From contig JARWIR010000003.1 in the NCBI GenBank assembly GCA_029959085.1, positions 24,815,505 to 24,879,504 of the forward strand: a stretch of 64,000 bases of DNA. Direction: 5' to 3'. Positions within the stretch are counted from its first letter, which is position 1. The number at the start of each line of letters is the position of its first letter. The notes under the pieces were generated by a model, which was not told where the DNA came from, made no database searches, and worked only from the letters and a program-made list of their open reading frames with translations. The DNA comes from Nemophila menziesii (lineage: Eukaryota; Streptophyta; Magnoliopsida; Boraginales; Hydrophyllaceae). A program made the translations under genes and the position numbers. Of this stretch, positions 23,828-35,696 are shown piece after piece.

Positions 23828-24276
23828 GGGGTGTTTGTTTACAATTAATGAAATTTTAATGTGGTCTACTTAGATGGTTTGTTTTTTACGAACTTAGGGA
23901 GTGCTTGTTTTTAAGGGATTAGTACTGAACTGGTCAGGAAAAACATATAGTGTTATTGATCCGATGTCTTAATTAACCAGATTCAAGAGTTCATTATGTG
24001 CAAACAAACTTAGTTTGAAATTCTAATGAAACAGACCAGTTAAGAGGTATTCAGATTTCAATTGGTCAGGAAAATAAAGGGTCTTATTGATCTAGTGTCT
24101 TAATGAACCAGATTAAGAGTTTATTAAGTGCAAACAAACTTGGTTTAAAATCCTAATGAAATAGACTTGTTAAGAGGTATTCAAATCTGAATTGGTCAGA
24201 AAAAACAAACAATCTTATTGATCTAGTGTCTAAATGAACCAGAGTAAGATCTCATTTAGTGCAAACAAACACCTCC
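23828..24276. mobile_element. MITE with internal tandem repeats
   Basis: Ends read GGGGTGTTTGTTT at the left and the complement of GGAGGTGTTTGTTT at the right. Inside are three tandem units of 122-130 bp, each opening with AATTGGTCAGG-like sequence (about 23938, 24060, 24190) and containing GTGCAAACAAACTTGGTTT-like motifs that echo the termini. Flanks are TTA (left) and TAA (right), which would suit a PIF/Harbinger-type insertion but are not an exact direct repeat, so the superfamily is uncertain. There is no coding capacity. Confidence 0.55.
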
Positions 24277-24368
24277 TAAGTCCGTTTCATTCAGACCCTA
24301 TTTTAACAGAATAAGTTATATTGTTGTCTAGCATTTAGTATTTATCACTTAAAAAAATCAAACTACAC

Positions 24369-24405
24369 CTACCTCCATTCCTTAATAAGTGGTGTTTTAG
24401 TAAAT
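24369..24405. mobile_element. Isolated Stowaway-like terminus
   Basis: CTACCTCCATTCCTTAATAA matches the left end of the MITE at 3071. No matching inverted terminus was found downstream, so this is a truncated copy at best. Confidence 0.3.
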
Positions 24406-24540
24406 AATTTTTGTTTCATAATATTTTTTTAATACAATGAAGGTTATAAGACCGTAGAATTAAGACTAATTGAAATCAATTAATCATCTAGTTTTAGACT
24501 ATAGTTTTCATATGTCGTCTAGAGAATTAATAAAGTAAGA

Positions 24541-25678
24541 TTAAAAGGGACCATGATATACGCCCATCTGAGCCAACCAATTCGCACATATTCCAATTTC
24601 TCTAAAAATACTTTTAACCACATAGGGCTTATTCCTAACCAAACTAGCCCAAATTCCTTCAACCCAGAATGTAGTCGGTCCCTTTCCTAGCTCAACCTCG
24701 GAGATCACCTCCTGCGAGTCAACTTCCACCCAGAAAACAGTGACTCAAACCTCCTATGTCATTCTCAAACCTTCATGAAGGGTGACTAAATCCGTAAACA
24801 CCGGCGAGGTGCAACTCACTCTCATGGCAAAACCACGGGCCCAATTACCCTTTATATCACGGAAGACACCGTCTGCTCCTTTTATAGGTGTCTACTTATG
24901 TAACTCTCATCTGTTACCAGCTTACATCCTTGATTCGGTTTACACCAACCAATTAGCTCAATGCAATTTTTACTATTAAAGAACTTACCCGATTGACTAC
25001 TCTAAGTTAAACAATTGTTCCTTATAAGGTTGCATTTGAAATAGTGCTACTCGAACCTCCTCATCCAATACTAGTTCGCTCAAGATTCTAACTGAATCCT
25101 ACCCAAGATATTGTAGACGTGGTAGAGAAAAATGGCCACTCAAGCTTCTATCTAACACAAAGAGCGACTTGAAGAACTCTCCACCCAAGTCCTTTCCGCT
25201 AATAGTTTGTGAACACTTCCTGGCTACTGTATTTAATCTTAAAATAGACCTTATTCCCTTGTTGAACCAACATCGAAAGATGATAAAACTTGATATTACG
25301 TTCACCCAAATAAATCCAGTATGTTCTTGCCGCTGAAACCAATGCATTTCTTCATGTTCAAGAACACTTTCATACTCCTTACTAAGTCTCATATCCAACT
25401 ATAATAAAGATCCATTATATGACTGCTGGAGCGGCTTCTGAATCCCAGTGATCTGGGTTAATAACCACTTCTTCTTATGAAATATATTTACAAAGGTATT
25501 GTGCTTCTACTCTTCCAGTTCATGCCATTAACACTCTAAATATTCAGCTAGACTACAAACTTCTTTCCTCCATTTTTGTGAGACAATATCTCTAAATCCA
25601 TCATGTAGACATCACATGCTCTCAAATTTCAATCAACAATTATTAACTCCTCGGTTGGGGGGGGGGGGGAGTCCACCG
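24541..25678 (-). mobile_element. LINE relic, 3' portion (RNase H and EN-RT linker)
   Basis: Minus-strand frames give an RNase H domain at about 24541-24900: GADGVFRDIKGNWARGFAM, TSPVFTDLVT, EVDSQEV and IFREIGICANWLAQMG (usual ADWLA aspartate absent). At 25099-25398 lies the linker that in intact LINEs joins endonuclease to RT (EHEEMHWFQRQE... RKCSQT). The RT core expected between them is missing, so this copy carries an internal deletion. It is the same family as 1-2870 and continues on the far side of the LTR element at 32736. Confidence 0.75.
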
Positions 25679-26996
25679 TGTTGGCATATTGCCCCCATTG
25701 ATAAGTTGTTTTAATGTGACCAATCCTCTATTGTTTAGTGTGCTAATTATACTTTATTTATATTTTTTATCTTGCACTCTAATTCATCAAAAAGCAAAAT
25801 CTTTATCATTTAGATCAAAGCTTTATTATCATATCCTAAGAAGCTAATTTTCATACCAATACTTTTAACCATATCTTATGTATACATTGAGAATTAGCTT
25901 TCATGATCAACTACAAAGTTTCTTAAAATGATGTTTCCTACAACTCTCGTGAAGAAAACTTTTCCATCCGAGCAACGAATCAAAATGTCATAATTCCTAT
26001 GTCAGTAAGAACCGGGTACCCGCATTTGGTGAAACCGGGAACCCGGTTTGGTGAAGCTCAAGTCAACATCAAGCTCCTTATTGCCGTTATGTAACCGTTG
26101 CAATTAAAATCGGGTACCCGCATTTGGGAAACCAGGAACCCGGTTTGGCACAAAGTATCCCACCAACTTTATAACCGTTGGGGACTTTCTTGTGCTATAA
26201 ATATGGCCTCTTTGAAGGAGAAACTCACCTCTTACACTTCAATTATTATACATATCATTCTCCTACAAAATTAGAGGTCTCAAGCTATCAGATTTAATCA
26301 TCCAAGCTTGATCAAGAGCTTAAACCAAGAAGCTTCAAAGTTATTATCTACTCAAAAGGAGTTTTCATGCTTATAGTTATATCTACTCTTTAGGAGATTA
26401 TTTAGCAAAGTTATTTCACCACTTAAACACTTTGTATCTATCCTCTTAAGTATAGTTCTTGTAATAGATAGATTAAGAGAGAATTAGAGTATCGGGAGTA
26501 TACTCGGCGTCCTTGTGTTGCGATAGCACAAGAGTTTGTCCTTCGTGGTATCGAAGAGGTTGTAAGGGTTATTGTGTTCTCGGCCCGGTTAAGAGAGACA
26601 CAGGAGCTTAGTGAAAAGCTTGAAATCCTAAGGAGGCTTCCTTAGGTAGTGGATGTAGGGATAACCGAACCACTATACATCGTTGTGTACTATCTATCCC
26701 TACTCTATTTACTTTCCGCACTTTATATGTTTGATTATATGCTAGTATAAATATCGTAATAATCTTTACCTAGTTAATCAAACCTATTGTCATCTAGAGT
26801 AGTAAGAGATTAGAAACTCGTTTTACTTATATCTCTTATATATCAAACCTCTAGTTTATCCATTGCATGATCCCTTAAGAGTTTGATATGTTTAGTTAAC
26901 TTAGTAGTTTCTCTCTTAAACTTATTATTGTCCAAAAGATTTTTAATTAGGCATTAATCTTATTAGTAATCCTATTCACCCCCTCTAGGACTTTCA
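25679..26996 (+). repeat. Left LTR
   Basis: It is 1318 bp with TG...CA termini. It contains a pair of near-repeat blocks, each with CGGGTACCCG followed about 15-20 bp later by GGGAACCCGG or its variant (26009-26055 and 26111-26146). A TATA box lies at 26196. Confidence 0.93.
26196..26204 (+). promoter_or_regulatory. LTR TATA box
   Basis: TATAAATAT lies about 520 bp into the left LTR, downstream of the CGGGTACCCG blocks. The right LTR has the same sequence near 31930. It is the likely core promoter for the genomic RNA, so U3 would be about 550 bp. Confidence 0.65.
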
Positions 26997-26998
26997 AT

Positions 26999-27010
26999 TG
27001 GTATCAGAGC
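26999..27010 (+). other. Primer binding site (initiator tRNA-Met type)
   Basis: TGGTATCAGAGC starts two bases after the left LTR. This sequence complements the 3' end of plant initiator methionine tRNA and is the usual PBS of Copia elements. Confidence 0.9.
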
Positions 27011-27053
27011 CTAACTCTACGTGAATAGCTTAATCGTTAGTAGAGTAAACAAT

Positions 27054-28106
27054 ATGGAATTTAATCTTTTGGAAGAGTCGTCTTCTACCCGACCTCCACT
27101 TTTTGTAGGAACTTACTATTTTGCTGTGAGAACAAAAATGGAGAAATTTATCAAAGCCGAAGATCCCGATCAATGGAGAATATTTATGGAAGGTCCATTC
27201 GTTCCATATAAAGAGGAGTTAAATGAAGCGGGAGTTCTTAAGTTAAATCAAGAAGAAAAAGATTATGATGAACTCACCGATGAGGATAATGCTAAACTCA
27301 CTCAAAATGCAAAACCGATGTACACTCTAATACGTGGACTATCCGAATAGATCTTCACAAAAATGTTAGATTGTAATTCGGCAAAAGAGCTTTGGGATCG
27401 TTTGGAGTTTCTATATGGAATTATCGAGAATGAAGAAGAAAAGGAAAGATTAGTTCATGATGAATCTCATGACAATCCTAAACCAAACCATGAGGTAGCA
27501 ATCTATCCTAACTCTTTGTCACCTCCATATAATTATGATGATATTAGGCATATTTCATCCCTTCTAAATATTCTTGACTCTCAAATCCATTTGAATAATC
27601 TTATGTTGAAAAAGGCTAAAGTTGAACAAAAGAATTGTTTTAATTGTTGTATCACTTTAGATGATATTTTAGGAAATACTAAAAACCCTTGTTTTGAAAA
27701 TATTTTCTCTTCAAATAAAAGTCAACATCTTATGAAGAAAAATATAGAAGGTTTTGAAAAAGTGGATGAAGCATTTTCCCTTGCTCTTAAAATGTTAGAA
27801 AATCATCCCTACTTGAATGTCACTCCTTTTTATTCAAATGATCTTTTTAAAGAAAAATTATATTTGAGTGATAATTTGGATATTCAAAAGAACGAGAAAA
27901 AATCGTGTTCAAAACCTTCTCATGGTAGTTCTATTCGAAAAAGAAGTTCTTGCAATTATTGTGGTAAACCCGGTCATCATGTTTCTACGTGTCATTACCA
28001 CAAACAACTTGAATACGGGTCTTTGATACCCTCGTGGGAAAAACCGATATGGATCGTGAAAAATGCTAATCATATTTCCGGATCCATTTCACCTTGGATA
28101 CCATAG
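27054..28106 (+). pseudogene. Copia-like gag with one nonsense codon
   Basis: The ATG at 27054 opens a single frame to TAG/TAA at 28106, interrupted only by TAG at 27348-27350. The N-terminal part (PPLFVGTYYFAVRTKMEKFIKA.DPDQW) is the start of a DUF4219/UBN2-type gag. After the stop, SAKELWDRLEFLYG matches the typical gag continuation. Near the C-terminus CNYCGKPGHHVSTC is a CCHC zinc knuckle. Gag forms the virus-like particle and binds RNA. The protein (~350 residues) ends soon after the knuckle with no protease following. Confidence 0.85.
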
Positions 28107-28728
28107 TAATATCTTATTGTAGGTGTTGAGCGTCAAGAAATTTAAATGATATACAAAAAGACGCTCAAATCTCGTAAAAGAAAAATCCGGTGAATTCTTT
28201 CCTTCTTTTCTTTTTTAGTTTGTGTTTTTATTATGTGTTTATGTGCTTTATCCTATATGTGCTAATATCTTGTAAGTCTTGACCTTTTCATGCTTAAAAT
28301 TGCTTAGTTTTTACATTGGGTCTTTTTGTACTTTTAAAAAAATATAGGGGTCTTTGTGCAATAATCTGTTTTCATGATTTTCGTGATTTCCTCTTCATAT
28401 TTTTTCATAACAAAAATTATTTTGGAAGTTTTATAATATTTCTAAACTATTGGGGAGCTTTCGAATTGGTTTCGGGTAATTTTGCAAAATGCTTTTTTCC
28501 CATTTTTAACCCTTTTGTCGAGGCCTACGAAAGGAAACCGGGTACCCGGCTTTGGTGAATGCGGGAACCCGGTTTCGATGCAGTGTATAATCCGATCGGT
28601 CAAAACCCTTGTTCTTCTCTTTTATTCTTTCACTCTTCAAAACGTTTTCTTCTCCTCTCTCTCTCAAAAACGAAACCCATCTTCCAAAACCCTTACTCCT
28701 CCATTAAACCTTTATCCTCTCTTTGGTC

Positions 28729-30058
28729 ATGGCTTCCAAAGACAAAGCTCACATGGTTTATTCTTCTTCCAAAGCTTCAAGAGCTTCAAGGGCTTCCAAA
28801 AATAAAAGAATCATAGATGAAGAAGATGAAGAACTTGAAATAGATTCAATTTATGAAGATGATATAGATGATTTAGACATTGAAGAAGAACCCACAAAAC
28901 ATAGAATGGTGAGGAAAAACATCAAGGTTCTTTGGGAAAGATCAATTTCATCTCTTTCACTAAGTGCTTCTATCTCTTTGGTAAATGACTCAAATTCTAA
29001 TCTTTTCCATTTATTTCAATATTAAGGATTAGATTTTTTCCTATCTTTAGAAAATAATTCTTATCAATCCTTAGTTAGTGATTTTTACAAAAACATCCAT
29101 CCTCTAGATTGTGAATCTTGCTCTTTAAAAACAATTGTGTCAAACAAAAACCTTTCAATTAATCCTAAAACTATTGAAAAAGATTTTAAACTTCAAAATA
29201 GTGGATATGAGATTTTTATTGTCTCGGGTTGGAATAGAAGTAAAGAAATTATTGATATCCCTTTGATTAACGAGGTTGAAGCTTTTATGTCATCGAAAAT
29301 GATTCAATTCCATACTCAACCTTGGTTATCGAGTTTATTCTCTCCGGATATTCGTTTGGCACACAAAATTATCTTGTTTTGTCTTTTAGGAATAGATAGA
29401 AAGGATGGAACAATTGCTCCCTATGAAGCAATCCTTTTATTTCTTCTTTATTCAAAAAGGCCTATCAATTTTTGTAAAATTTTCATTCGTAACATGGATT
29501 ATCGTGCTCATTCGAACTCCACTTTACCATACGGGATTGCTCTTAGTTATCTCATGGTCAATGTTAAGAAAATATCTCCCTCTCTTGACCCTCGTGATTT
29601 TGAACCAACTTGGAGGTTTGATATTTTTTTTTTGAAAACTATGAAAATCTTCATTTACAATGGAGAATACATTGATAAACATATCTTTGATCATCTTCCC
29701 GAAAATCTTCAAAAAAATATCATGAAAGATGTTGGGCTAAATATCACCTCCTCGGGTCCCACTATTGAGTCTCTTAACATTCCTTCCCGTGAGGTTATGC
29801 CTATTGCTCCTCGTTCGTTTATCGTACTTCCCGTCCTAAATCTTCTATTGGTTCTTCTTCAAATTTTGCTACTAAAGATGATCTTGATAAAGTTGAATCT
29901 ACCTTGCTAATTGTTTTCAAAGAGGGTTTTGCGGAAATTAAAGGATGGTTTGAAAACATGAATAATCGAATTGAGGGTTTGAAGAACGAAGTTTCATGTC
30001 TTCGTGATGATGTTGGAAGTGGAAGAAGGTCTAGGAGTCGCTCTCCTTGGAATTCTTG
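28729..30058 (+). pseudogene. Second ORF of the LTR element, function unknown
   Basis: The ATG at 28729 follows a CT-rich leader. The frame runs to TAA at 29023-29025 and reopens in the same frame to 29910. A shift near 29815-29830 then leads into a frame ending at 30058. Read together it has an acidic N-terminus (EEDEELEIDSIYEDDIDDLDIEEE), a ~200-residue hydrophobic core (RLAHKIILFCLLGIDRKDG), a predicted coiled coil (KEGFAEIKGWFENMNNRIEGL) and a basic RSRSRS tail. The core resembles the plant-retroelement domain sometimes annotated as putative plant transposon protein; I am not certain. It is not pol. Confidence 0.5.
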
Positions 30059-31397
30059 ATTATCTTGCTTGGAGTTTTTGGGGTGCTTTTTCAAGAAAAA
30101 ATTTAACTTCGTTATCTTTTAGTATTTGTTTTTATTTCATGTCTTTAGTTTCGTTTGTTGAATTTGCTTTGTTTGGACTTGTTCACTTTCATATTTTGTT
30201 AGTTTGATCTCTCTATGTTCCGGTTTATAATGATTTGACATTATGGTTTATGTTTATGAATTTGTTTTGATTTTGATTGGTTGTGTTTTGGATTAAATTA
30301 ATTGTGTTGGAATCATGTTTTTTCTTAGTTTGATTATTATCTTGTGTTGCTAATTATCTCTTGGTATTGTAGGTGATATTGCAATCTAGATCTTCTAAAT
30401 CATACAAATTGCACTTAGGTCCCTAGAGTATTGAAAAAATTGTTTTTAAGACCCTAAAGTCTTGATTCTTGTATTTACAAATAGTTTTCTTAAATCTCTT
30501 TAAAATTTGGCTTTTACTTTTAGGTCCCTAAAAATTTGAACTATTGCATTTAGGTCCCTATAATTCTAAAATTGGTTTTTTGGACCCTATAGTTTGGGAA
30601 AAATACATCTTAGCCCCTTCACTTTTCAAAATTGGTATTTACCCCTTGTATTTTTAAAACCTTGTCTTAGGATCTTTTTATTAACAAAGGATGAGATAAT
30701 CTTAATTAAACTTCTTTCAAGTGGGTTTGCCCCCTAAACTCTTTCAAATAAATCTCCTTTTTCAACTATCTTTAGAACTAAAATGTTTAACTCTTTCTTA
30801 AAAGATCATTAGTCTCACTATCTATATCTTATGATTATATAATCACTTGCACTAATCTCTTTTGTTGTTAAAAGCTTGGAGTGTATCCTTTTAACACCAT
30901 ATTGTTTACGCTTTTGCAAGAAAGCTAAAAAGATATAAACTCTTTCGTTCTTGAAGTTGGTAAAATATCTATCCCTTATTTTTTCTTTCATGCTTCATCT
31001 AATTGATCTTTGTGCCTTTCAATTAGTTAAAATGTTTTCTTTGCTCTAAACTTATAAACTCTTTATATTGTTTTCTAAAAACTATTCACTTAAGTTTTAG
31101 CTCTTCTTCTCTAGTTATGGGTTATACATTTATTATCCCGTCTTTTTGGTGAAGACAAAGGGGGAGAAATATGTGCACTAAAACTTTCCAAATTTGCACT
31201 TTACAAAACTCACAAATGCATATCATTTTCATAAAAATACACTTTGACTTAATGCTTGTTGTGAGGGGGAGTTAGACTCCATATGTGCTTTATTCCTTAA
31301 CATCTTGTATGCACATTGATAGGGGGAGCATAAATCCTTTAGAAATTAAACTTTCATATCTTTCCTAAGGTGTTTTAGTGAAGGATTTGTCATCATC
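30059..31397. other. Non-coding 3' interior of the LTR element
   Basis: No ORF is seen. It holds several AGGTCCCTA-type near repeats at 30415-30600 and three GGGGGAG motifs (31151, 31266, 31322) typical of the 3' untranslated part of Copia-like elements. Confidence 0.6.
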
Positions 31398-31410
31398 AAA
31401 AAGGGGGAGA
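31398..31410 (+). other. Polypurine tract
   Basis: AAAAAGGGGGAGA lies immediately before the right LTR, in the position where plus-strand DNA synthesis is primed. Confidence 0.85.
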
Positions 31411-31411
31411 T

Positions 31412-32730
31412 TGTTGGCATATTGCCCCCATCGATAAGTTGTTTTAATGTGACAAATCCTCTATTGTTTAGTGTGCTAATTATACTTTATTTATATTCTT
31501 TATCTTGCACTCTAATTCATCAAAAAGCACAATCTTTATCATTTAGATCAAAGCTTTATTATCATATCCTAAGAAGCTAATTTTCATACCAATACATTTA
31601 ACCATATCTTATGTATACATTGAGAATTAGCTTTCATGATCAACTACAAAGTTTCTTAAAATGATGTTTCCTACAACTCTCCTGAAGAAAACTTTTCCAT
31701 CCGAGCAACGAATCAAAATGTCATAATTCCTATGTCAGTACGAACCGGGTACCCGCATTTGGTGAAACCGGGAACCCGGTTTGGTGAAGCTCAAGTCAAC
31801 ATCAAGCTCCTTATAGCCGTTATGTAACCGTTGCAATTAAAACCGGGTACCCGCATTTGGGAAACCGGGAACCCGGTTTGGCACAAAGTATCCCACCAAC
31901 TTTATAACCGTTGGGGACTTTCTTGTGCTATAAATATGGCCTATTTGAAGGAGAAACTCACCTCTTACACTTCAACTATTATACATATAATTCTCCTACA
32001 AAATTAGAGGTCTCAAGCTATCAAATTTAATCATCCAAGCGTGATCAAGAGCTTAAACCAAGAAGCTTCAAAGTTATTATCTACTCAAAAGGAGTTTTCA
32101 TGCTTATAGTTATATCTACTCTTTAGGAGATTATTTAGCAAAGTTATTTCACCACTTAAACACTTTGTATCTATCCTCTTAAGTCTAGTTCTTGTAATAG
32201 ATAGATTAAGAGAGAATTAGAGTATCGGGAGTATACTCGGTGTCCTTGTGTTGCGATAGCACAAGAGTTTGTCCTTCGTGGTATCGAAGAGGTTGTAAGG
32301 GTTATTGTGTTCTCGATCCGGTTAAGAGAGACACGGGAGCTTAGTGAAAAGCTTGAAATCCTAAGGAGGCTTCCTTAGGTAGTGGATGTAGGGATAACCG
32401 AACCACTATACATCGTTGTGTACTTTAAATCCCTACTCTATTTACTTTCCGCACTTTATATGTTTGATTATATGCTAGTATAAATATCGTAATAATCTTT
32501 ACCTAGTTAATCAAACCTATTGTCATCTAGAGTAGTAAGAGATTAGAAACTCGTTTTACTTATATCTCTTATATATCAAACCTCTAGTTTATCCATTGCA
32601 TGATCCCTTAAGAGTTTGATATGTTTAGTTAACTTAGTAGTTTCTCTCTTAAACTTATTATTGTCCAAAAGATTTTTAATTAGGCATTAATCTTATTAGT
32701 AATCCTATTCACCCCCCTCTAGGACTTTCA
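31412..32730 (+). repeat. Right LTR
   Basis: It is 1319 bp, collinear with the left LTR, and differs at about two dozen positions by eye. It ends TTTCA, followed by the CACCG target duplication. Confidence 0.93.
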
Positions 32731-32735
32731 CACCG

Positions 32736-33294
32736 CTATAAGAATCGGTACATGATCAGAGTGAATGCATGGTAAGTGTTGAACTCCCAAAAAATCAAAG
32801 CATTCCCACCAAAGATAATTTCCATAAGCTCAATCCACGTGCTTTGTAATTCTCATGCCTAATTTCCACGAATCGCTTCAAGTAAATCTCGGTCCTTTGA
32901 AACCCAGGTCGACTAACTCATATCCAGTCTTCCAACTCTGAAAGCCTGTCATGAGTGATGTGATGCCTTTCATAATCCCAGTCTTGTCCTCGGGTTTAGT
33001 TGAAATTTTCCACCACCAACATGGGATCCTCAATATTCCTCGAGGACCTCTCAAGAGCCTCTCATAGATAATCACGTATCCATGCCTTTGGACTCGCGTA
33101 TACTGCAAACACAATCCAAGGTACACATGATTCTTTAGAATTTAAATGTTAATGACTTGCTTAGCGGTTGAGAAAATTTGGACCAAAACATCTAATCTAT
33201 TCCCCAATATTAAATACCCCTTAGAAACCTATCGCATTGACCCTGATGGAATATTGCATATGAAGGGATTTCATAATCCATGTCGCCTCCACCC
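32736..33294 (-). mobile_element. LINE relic, 5' portion (endonuclease)
   Basis: This continues the LINE at 24541-25678 across the LTR element. The minus frame 32878-33126 contains PEDKTGIMKGITSLMTGF and CELVDLGFKG-like sequence (YELVDLGFKGPRFT), which is the central part of a plant LINE APE endonuclease, close to the copy at 1850-2080. The expected GDFN motif is degraded (WWWKIS). It is cut off at 33294 by an LTR. Confidence 0.75.
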
Positions 33295-33966
33295 TGGTGG
33301 ATCCTGGGGTGTAATAAAATAATGCAATAAAAGTAGAGGATCCATAGACCGCAAGTGCACGGTTGTTCAAGTAATACTCTGATAGTCGGGTTTTGTTCGC
33401 AAGGACAGATAATTATAACACTGGTATTAATAAACTAGTAGAAGTAACTATAAAACAGAAAAATAAAATGATAAGATTTTTGTTTGGTTTTGATTAAGAC
33501 TAAATACGCAATAAAATAAAATGCTTAAATGATTAACTGAAAAGAAATAATGCAAATAAATAAGTTTGGACGCAAGAATGAGAGGGGTACTTGAGTCTCG
33601 CAAGGGTTTCACCTAAATCTCTATAATCAATGCTTATGTTTAAGGGCTAAACTAGTATTATTGTATTGGTCGGGACTCTAATATCTCCTAACCCCCGTCA
33701 GGGTGGACTTAGGAGCTCTGCTACGTACTATAAACCCCGTCAGGGCAATTATATCTACTTTTGAATGGTTAAGTCTTTTACCTCATTGGCTTCGTGGTTA
33801 AACAAGCCCTTTAGGATCATTGACGAATATCACATGGCTATTACCTAGGTCAGTAATTAAACCCCCCGTCAAGGTGATCACTTCGCCACTAAAGTGAATA
33901 GCCTAATTACTGTAACCTACTTTTGATTCATGACTTCAAAAATAGTAAATAAAATTAAGATAATAG
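33295..33966 (-). repeat. Partial Athila-like LTR, minus orientation
   Basis: The 672 bp match, in reverse complement, the 3' part of the LTR at 56533-58352 and the solo LTR at 36059-37854: ACCGCAAGTGCACGG near 33349, CCGTCAGGGTGGACTTA near 33706, and CGTCAAGGTGATCACTTC near 33866. The left boundary (TGGTGG) sits in the LINE relic. The right side is cut at 33966, where a plus-orientation LTR of the same family begins, so its 5' part is missing. Confidence 0.75.
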
Positions 33967-35482
33967 TGATGTCTCCTCATTTGTGATGATTTAATCTATC
34001 TTGTAGACATCATTTTAGGTGTATTTATTAGAGTATAGGTTGATTTTCTCATGATTTAGTACACTTTTCTATTTTGTGTCTTGAATTAATTATTTATTAT
34101 TTTTAGAGCATATTGGGTTTAATTGTTTATTTAGTGTGTAGCTTTAAAGATATATGGTAATTAATTAGAGTCCAAGTTAATTCTAAGAGCTATAGGAAAG
34201 AGGATAAATATGGAAATTGGAGATAAAGACAAGAATTATGGAAAAGGAAAAGATAAAGTTGTCAAATAAATCTGAATTCCAACAGCTACGACCACAAATG
34301 GGCTTATATCTCAAGATTGGCTAGTAATTTGGAAGAATGGTCTACATAAAAGTTAAAGAGCTTTCCAAGGAGATGAATTTAGACTACTCATACGCATCAA
34401 ACGGATAAGTATTGAATAATTTACAGCCAAAATAAAACAGCATCAAAATCTTACCTTTTCTTGATTCTAGGGTTACAAATTTGAGTTGGGCTTGGAGTCC
34501 AAAACCTACCTTATACTCCAAGAAACGAATTAGGTCTTCCTATACCCTATAAATTCAACCTCTTATCACAAGAAAATCATCCTTGGCCAAACCTTAAGCC
34601 AAGAGTAAGCTTACATCACAAGAAACGAAGTATGGAAGGAGTTGTTCATCAATGATGTCTTCTTCAACCTTTAAATTTGTAATTTCTTTCTTTACATCCA
34701 TTATTATGAACTAAATTATATTTAGCTTGAGTTCTAGCATATATGTATGAACCCTATTTTTGGTTGACATCTATCTAATTTGGGAATTATATGTTTTAAA
34801 TTGAATTTATGTTTTATTTCTCTGTTTATGTGTTGGAATTATATTATGTGTTCTTTGTGGATCGCGACCATATAGAATTACCTTCATAGTAGTTAGATAA
34901 TCATTGACAACAGTATATTTAACTATAGGATTAGCACATAACGTCTAGAATGAGGTTTAGACCTGACAAATCAACCTAACTAGATAGTCATCATGGTTTG
35001 GTATATTGCCATTTAATCAATTGCAGGAAAAGTTTGTTTATGACTCCTTACTGACACAGGTAATTTTAAACTACCTAGCGCAATTAAAACCGATTATTGA
35101 AATATTACATGATTCACCCTTACATGTTTAGAACGGCAAAACTAGTAGGGATTACATGCTAACTACTCAAGCTAAACTCTCATACTATCTGCTTCTCTTG
35201 CATTTAATTTTTGTCTTTATTTTATTAGTTTAATTTTCTTAATAAAAAACCCAATAAAAATCTATTTGTCTTTTATTTCTCTGTGTATTATTTGTTCTAA
35301 CTTTTAATATTTGCACTCGATTATTGCATAAGTTCTTCCTAACCTTCGTAGACTCTGAGGAACGAATCTTATTTATCATTTAAAACTTGCATACGTCCTG
35401 TATACTTGCGGAACCGTGCTAGCCTAGGGTGTTTATTTGCGTTTATTTATCTTCTTATTTTATCACACCTTACGCGACACCA
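33967..35482 (+). repeat. Athila-like LTR, plus orientation
   Basis: The 1516-bp LTR begins TGATGTCTCC and ends GCGACACCA, the same termini as the LTRs at 56533 and 36059. It has a TATA-like CTATAAATT at about 34548. It is followed directly by a PBS-like TTTTTGGCGCCGCTGCCGAG, so it is a 5' LTR. No 3' partner is visible. Confidence 0.82.
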
Positions 35483-35696
35483 AGTTTTTGGCGCCGCTGC
35501 CGAGGACTACATCGTTAGTCCTTGTGCATATATCTTGTGCTCTTATTTCAGTTAGTTTTATTTTACGCTTTTGTCTTTTAGATTTTGTTTTATAGATTTT
35601 TACAGATGGAGAACCCAAGGAGACTTGATTTAACCATCACATTTAGAGTGCAACCACGCGGAATCCGCACTCCAGAAATCCAAGCCGCTAATTTTT
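35483..35696 (+). mobile_element. Truncated Athila-like internal start (PBS and gag leader)
   Basis: The PBS TGGCGCCGCTGCCGAGGAC lies at about 35489-35507. An ATG at about 35606 opens MENPRRLDLTITFRVQPRG, which looks like a gag N-terminus but is lost at about 35697, where unrelated sequence begins. The element is truncated after ~200 bp. Confidence 0.65.

Larger units (their letters stand above)
25679..32730 (+). mobile_element. LTR retrotransposon with gag but no pol, 7052 bp
   Basis: Two direct LTRs of about 1318 bp begin TGTTGG and end TTTCA, with a 5-bp target duplication, an initiator tRNA-Met-type primer binding site next to the left LTR and a GGGGGAGA polypurine tract before the right one. 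My hand alignment of the LTRs gives about 23 substitutions and one indel (~98% identity), so the insertion is fairly recent. The interior holds a gag-like gene with a CCHC knuckle and a second unidentified ORF. There is no protease, integrase, RT or RNase H. PBS type, gag and GGGGGAG-rich 3' region suggest a non-autonomous Copia relative. Confidence 0.93.
25674..32735. repeat. 5-bp target-site duplication of LTR retrotransposon
   Basis: CACCG occurs at 25674-25678 and 32731-32735. The related LINE at about 1728-1742 shows the uninterrupted site (GTCTACCGCTATAAG). Confidence 0.88.

Noticed and set aside
24369..24520. Complete second Stowaway MITE
   Set aside because: Only the left terminus is visible; no matching inverted end within 300 bp.
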